DNA from: Lachnospiraceae bacterium EP-SM-12S-S03
GTDB taxonomy: Bacteria; Bacillota; Clostridia; Lachnospirales; Lachnospiraceae
DNA length: 64,000 nucleotides
Assembly: GCA_020540725.1 (NCBI GenBank)
Contig: JAJBSL010000002.1
Span: 62,001-126,000 of the forward strand
Reading direction: 5' to 3'
The notes beneath the pieces are model-generated. The model saw only the letters and a program-made list of their open reading frames with translations, did not search any database and was not told where the DNA came from. Positions 62,203-64,000 of the stretch are shown in pieces (positions within the stretch are counted from its first letter, which is position 1; each line of letters starts with the position of its first letter). The position numbers and the translations under genes are program-made.

Positions 62203-62268
62203 TTATATCATTCTTATTTTGCAATTTTTTCACAAAATGATAGACTTTCTATGTTTACATATAAGAAT

Positions 62269-62300
62269 AACCGAGATGTCTTTTCTAAAACACCCCGGCT
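62269..62300 (-). terminator. Terminator after the SNF2-type helicase gene
   Basis: On the minus strand AGCCGGGGTGT pairs with ACATCTCGGTT through Watson-Crick and G-U pairs, followed by ATTCTTATATG. It ends the helicase transcript before the defence island. Its stem is similar to the one closing the island. Confidence 0.65.
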
Positions 62301-62386
62301 ATCCATTACTTCTTTTTGAACCATCCTTTTAATAAAACAATGCTCATTCTATCATATGCGGTGCCAGCCCTCTGACACCACATCTC

Positions 62387-64000
62387 TCATCGTTCCAGAA
62401 CTTTACACTTTGTTTCTACCACTTCCACACTTTCATCCGGCTCCACATCTAAAATCGGATGTTCTTTCTTATCCATATCAAGCATTGCATTTAATTCCCC
62501 TAGTCTTGCAGTTTTCTGTTGTAACTCTTCCTCTTGAGCAAAGGGCTTCTGCACTTCCTGTTTCGCTGTTTCAAGTTGTTCCTTTAACGTTTCCAATCGC
62601 TCCTGACAATGCAAGAGCCGATCCGGTATCTTCTCAATCTCATTGTCAATACGTGTGATATTTCCATAGATATCTGTTCCAAGCGCTACCGGATAACTTC
62701 TTTTTCCTTTCAGTTCTACAACAAATTCTTTTGAAAAGGTATTATAAGAAAGTTCCATCCCAAATCCTCGGTATACTCCAAGTACAACCGGCTCTGGAGA
62801 TTTCATTGCTTTGCATGCCGCAATCAATGCCTGTCCCGCCTCTTTTTTATCTGCATATACTATTCCTTGTATCTGCATCGGTGGAAAAGTCTCTCGATCT
62901 TTCGGTGTATATTCTTTTACATGCGCCAAGTCTTCCTTATATTCTGCAATCCACTTTTCCTGCTGTTTAATCTGCTGTGGAAAATACGTCATCACTTTAT
63001 CCTCCATTTCATACTTTTGGCTCAGATAACTCTGCTTTAAAAGCTGTAGCTTCGACACCTGAATATCCAAATCCATTTTTTCTTTGATAAACGGATTCCC
63101 GGCAGCAAGCGCTTTGATTTCCGCATAAGACAGTGCGGTTGCATCCACATCTTCCACTGCCCTTACCGGATTTTTGGAAGTCATGATCTGGCTGATAATC
63201 TTCTGTTTATTTTCAATAACCTGATAGAGATACGCATCAAAGGTTCCTTCCGTCACATAGCGAATAATGTCCACCTTCTTATTTTTATTTCCCTGACGGA
63301 CCGTCCTACCGGCTCTCTGCTCCAGATCACGGGGACGCCACGGGCAATCGAGATCATGACTGGCAATAATCAAATCTTGCACGTTCGTCCCGGCGCCCAT
63401 CTTGAAGGTGCTGCCCATCAAAATACGAACATCCCCTTTCCTCACTTTTGCAAACAGTTCTTTTTTTCGGACTTCCGTATTCGCATCGTGGATGAATTGA
63501 ATCTCTTTTTCTGGCACACCTTTTGAAACCAACTTATCACGCACATCGTTGTACACACTGAAACTTCCGTCCTTTTTCGGTGTAGACAAGTCGCAAAATA
63601 ATAATTGTGTCAGTTTATCTTCTTTCGTATCGTACCAAAACCGATATACTTCATCAACACAGGCATTGACCTTACTGTTCTCATCATCTGGGAGCATTTC
63701 ATTGACAAGCCTCTGATCTAACGCCAGCTTTCTTCCTTCATTGGTAATTAAAAGCATATTGTCTTCTGTCGGATTGACCATACCATTTCGCACCCGTTCC
63801 GCACGTTCTCCTAACTCTGTTACCATCTCCTTTTGCATGTCACTTGGCTTTACGCTGATTACCCGGTATTCTGCTTCTGGTACTGGAAGATTCAACATAT
63901 CAGCAGTCTGAATATCTGCCACCTCACGGAACATCATCATCAATTCCGGCAAATTATAGAATTTTGCAAATCTTGTTTTCAGCCGGTATCCTGTTCCCTC
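62387..64000 (-). CDS. C-terminal part of a giant SNF2-type helicase/DNA methylase (cut by window edge)
   Basis: The frame stays open to base 64000, reading RLKTRFAKFYNLPELMMMF there. The visible part contains the helicase C-terminal domain: GDVRILMGSTFKMGAGTNVQ, then DLDCPWRPRDLEQRAGRTVRQG (motif VI with the arginine finger) and VDIIRYVTEGTFDAYLYQ. A coiled-coil region (about the last 170 residues) follows. In related ICEs this is the end of a protein of about 2,000-3,000 residues with a DNA methylase and SNF2 helicase. It is thought to act on DNA in transfer or protection; the role is inferred. Confidence 0.88.
   Translation of the reverse strand, partial: EGTGYRLKTRFAKFYNLPELMMMFREVADIQTADMLNLPVPEAEYRVISVKPSDMQKEMVTELGERAERVRNGMVNPTEDNMLLITNEGRKLALDQRLVNEMLPDDENSKVNACVDEVYRFWYDTKEDKLTQLLFCDLSTPKKDGSFSVYNDVRDKLVSKGVPEKEIQFIHDANTEVRKKELFAKVRKGDVRILMGSTFKMGAGTNVQDLIIASHDLDCPWRPRDLEQRAGRTVRQGNKNKKVDIIRYVTEGTFDAYLYQVIENKQKIISQIMTSKNPVRAVEDVDATALSYAEIKALAAGNPFIKEKMDLDIQVSKLQLLKQSYLSQKYEMEDKVMTYFPQQIKQQEKWIAEYKEDLAHVKEYTPKDRETFPPMQIQGIVYADKKEAGQALIAACKAMKSPEPVVLGVYRGFGMELSYNTFSKEFVVELKGKRSYPVALGTDIYGNITRIDNEIEKIPDRLLHCQERLETLKEQLETAKQEVQKPFAQEEELQQKTARLGELNAMLDMDKKEHPILDVEPDESVEVVETKCKVLER

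Larger units (their letters stand above)
20240..64000. mobile_element. Tn916/Tn1549-like integrative and conjugative element (partial)
   Basis: The element is recognised by an integrase-excisionase-regulator end (20.4-24.3 kb) and a full set of conjugation genes (45-64 kb: hydrolase, VirB4, PrgI, VirB6-like, Maff2, VirD4, PcfB, relaxase, MobC, primase, SNF2-type helicase). Between them lie resistance-type cargo blocks. The left end is estimated from the integrase position; the right end lies beyond base 64000. Gene order resembles Tn1549-type elements of Clostridia. Confidence 0.85.

Overview
The window comes from a low-GC Gram-positive anaerobe. The gene set (fused YkoD-type ECF ATPase, Maff2, PrgI, CD3324, EFR1 and PBECR4-like proteins) and strong AGGAGG ribosome-binding sites point to a Clostridia gut commensal, most likely Lachnospiraceae; this placement is inferred. 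Almost every gene lies on the minus strand, so operons read from high to low coordinates. No tRNA, rRNA or CRISPR array was seen.

Region 1, about 1-18,200, looks like ordinary chromosome. A sugar-acid catabolic operon (IlvD/Edd dehydratase, KDPG aldolase, KDG kinase, GntP permease) would convert gluconate-type acids to pyruvate and glyceraldehyde-3-phosphate by a semi-phosphorylative Entner-Doudoroff route. A FadR-type GntR regulator sits upstream, at the end of an M18 peptidase-uridine kinase operon. The GntP frame carries an in-frame TGA. Next come class I ribonucleotide reductase nrdAB behind tandem NrdR boxes, a YkoEDC-type ECF transporter with a DUF169 gene, a CDP-alcohol phosphatidyltransferase, an aldo/keto reductase, a short QueG-like iron-sulfur protein and a BrnQ transporter.

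Region 2, about 18,200-20,360, is a mobile-element boundary. It has about 1.1 kb without genes but with several hairpins, a relic of a second integrase 3' end, a PBECR4-like gene and a repeat-rich junction.

Region 3, about 20,360 to the right edge, is an integrative and conjugative element (ICE) that runs past the window. Its recombination and control end holds a Tn916-type integrase, excisionase, a lone MazF with a zinc ribbon, a sigma-like factor and a divergent XRE repressor. Three cargo blocks follow: (a) TetR, EFR1 flavodoxin-ferredoxin, a CatB/Vat-like acetyltransferase and a CD3324-type regulator; (b) a two-component system with a CprABC/LanFEG-like ABC exporter and a lipoprotein; (c) a second two-component system with two ATPases and three large FtsX permeases. 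Each block is bordered by an orphan winged-helix DNA-binding domain, three homologous copies in all. Response-regulator boxes with an 11-bp period lie in front of both exporters.

From 45 kb rightwards is the conjugation machinery: a lysozyme-CHAP hydrolase, VirB4, PrgI, VirB6-like, Maff2, VirD4, an ArdC-like protein, PcfB, a MobP-type relaxase, MobC, DUF5688, a palindrome-rich oriT candidate, a Cys-rich protein, a Toprim primase and the C-terminal part of a giant SNF2-type helicase. An AT-rich three-gene defence island (RloA/AbiLi-type ATPase, RloB/AbiLii-type protein and an unknown 135-residue protein), with its own promoter and terminator, is inserted between the helicase and primase genes.
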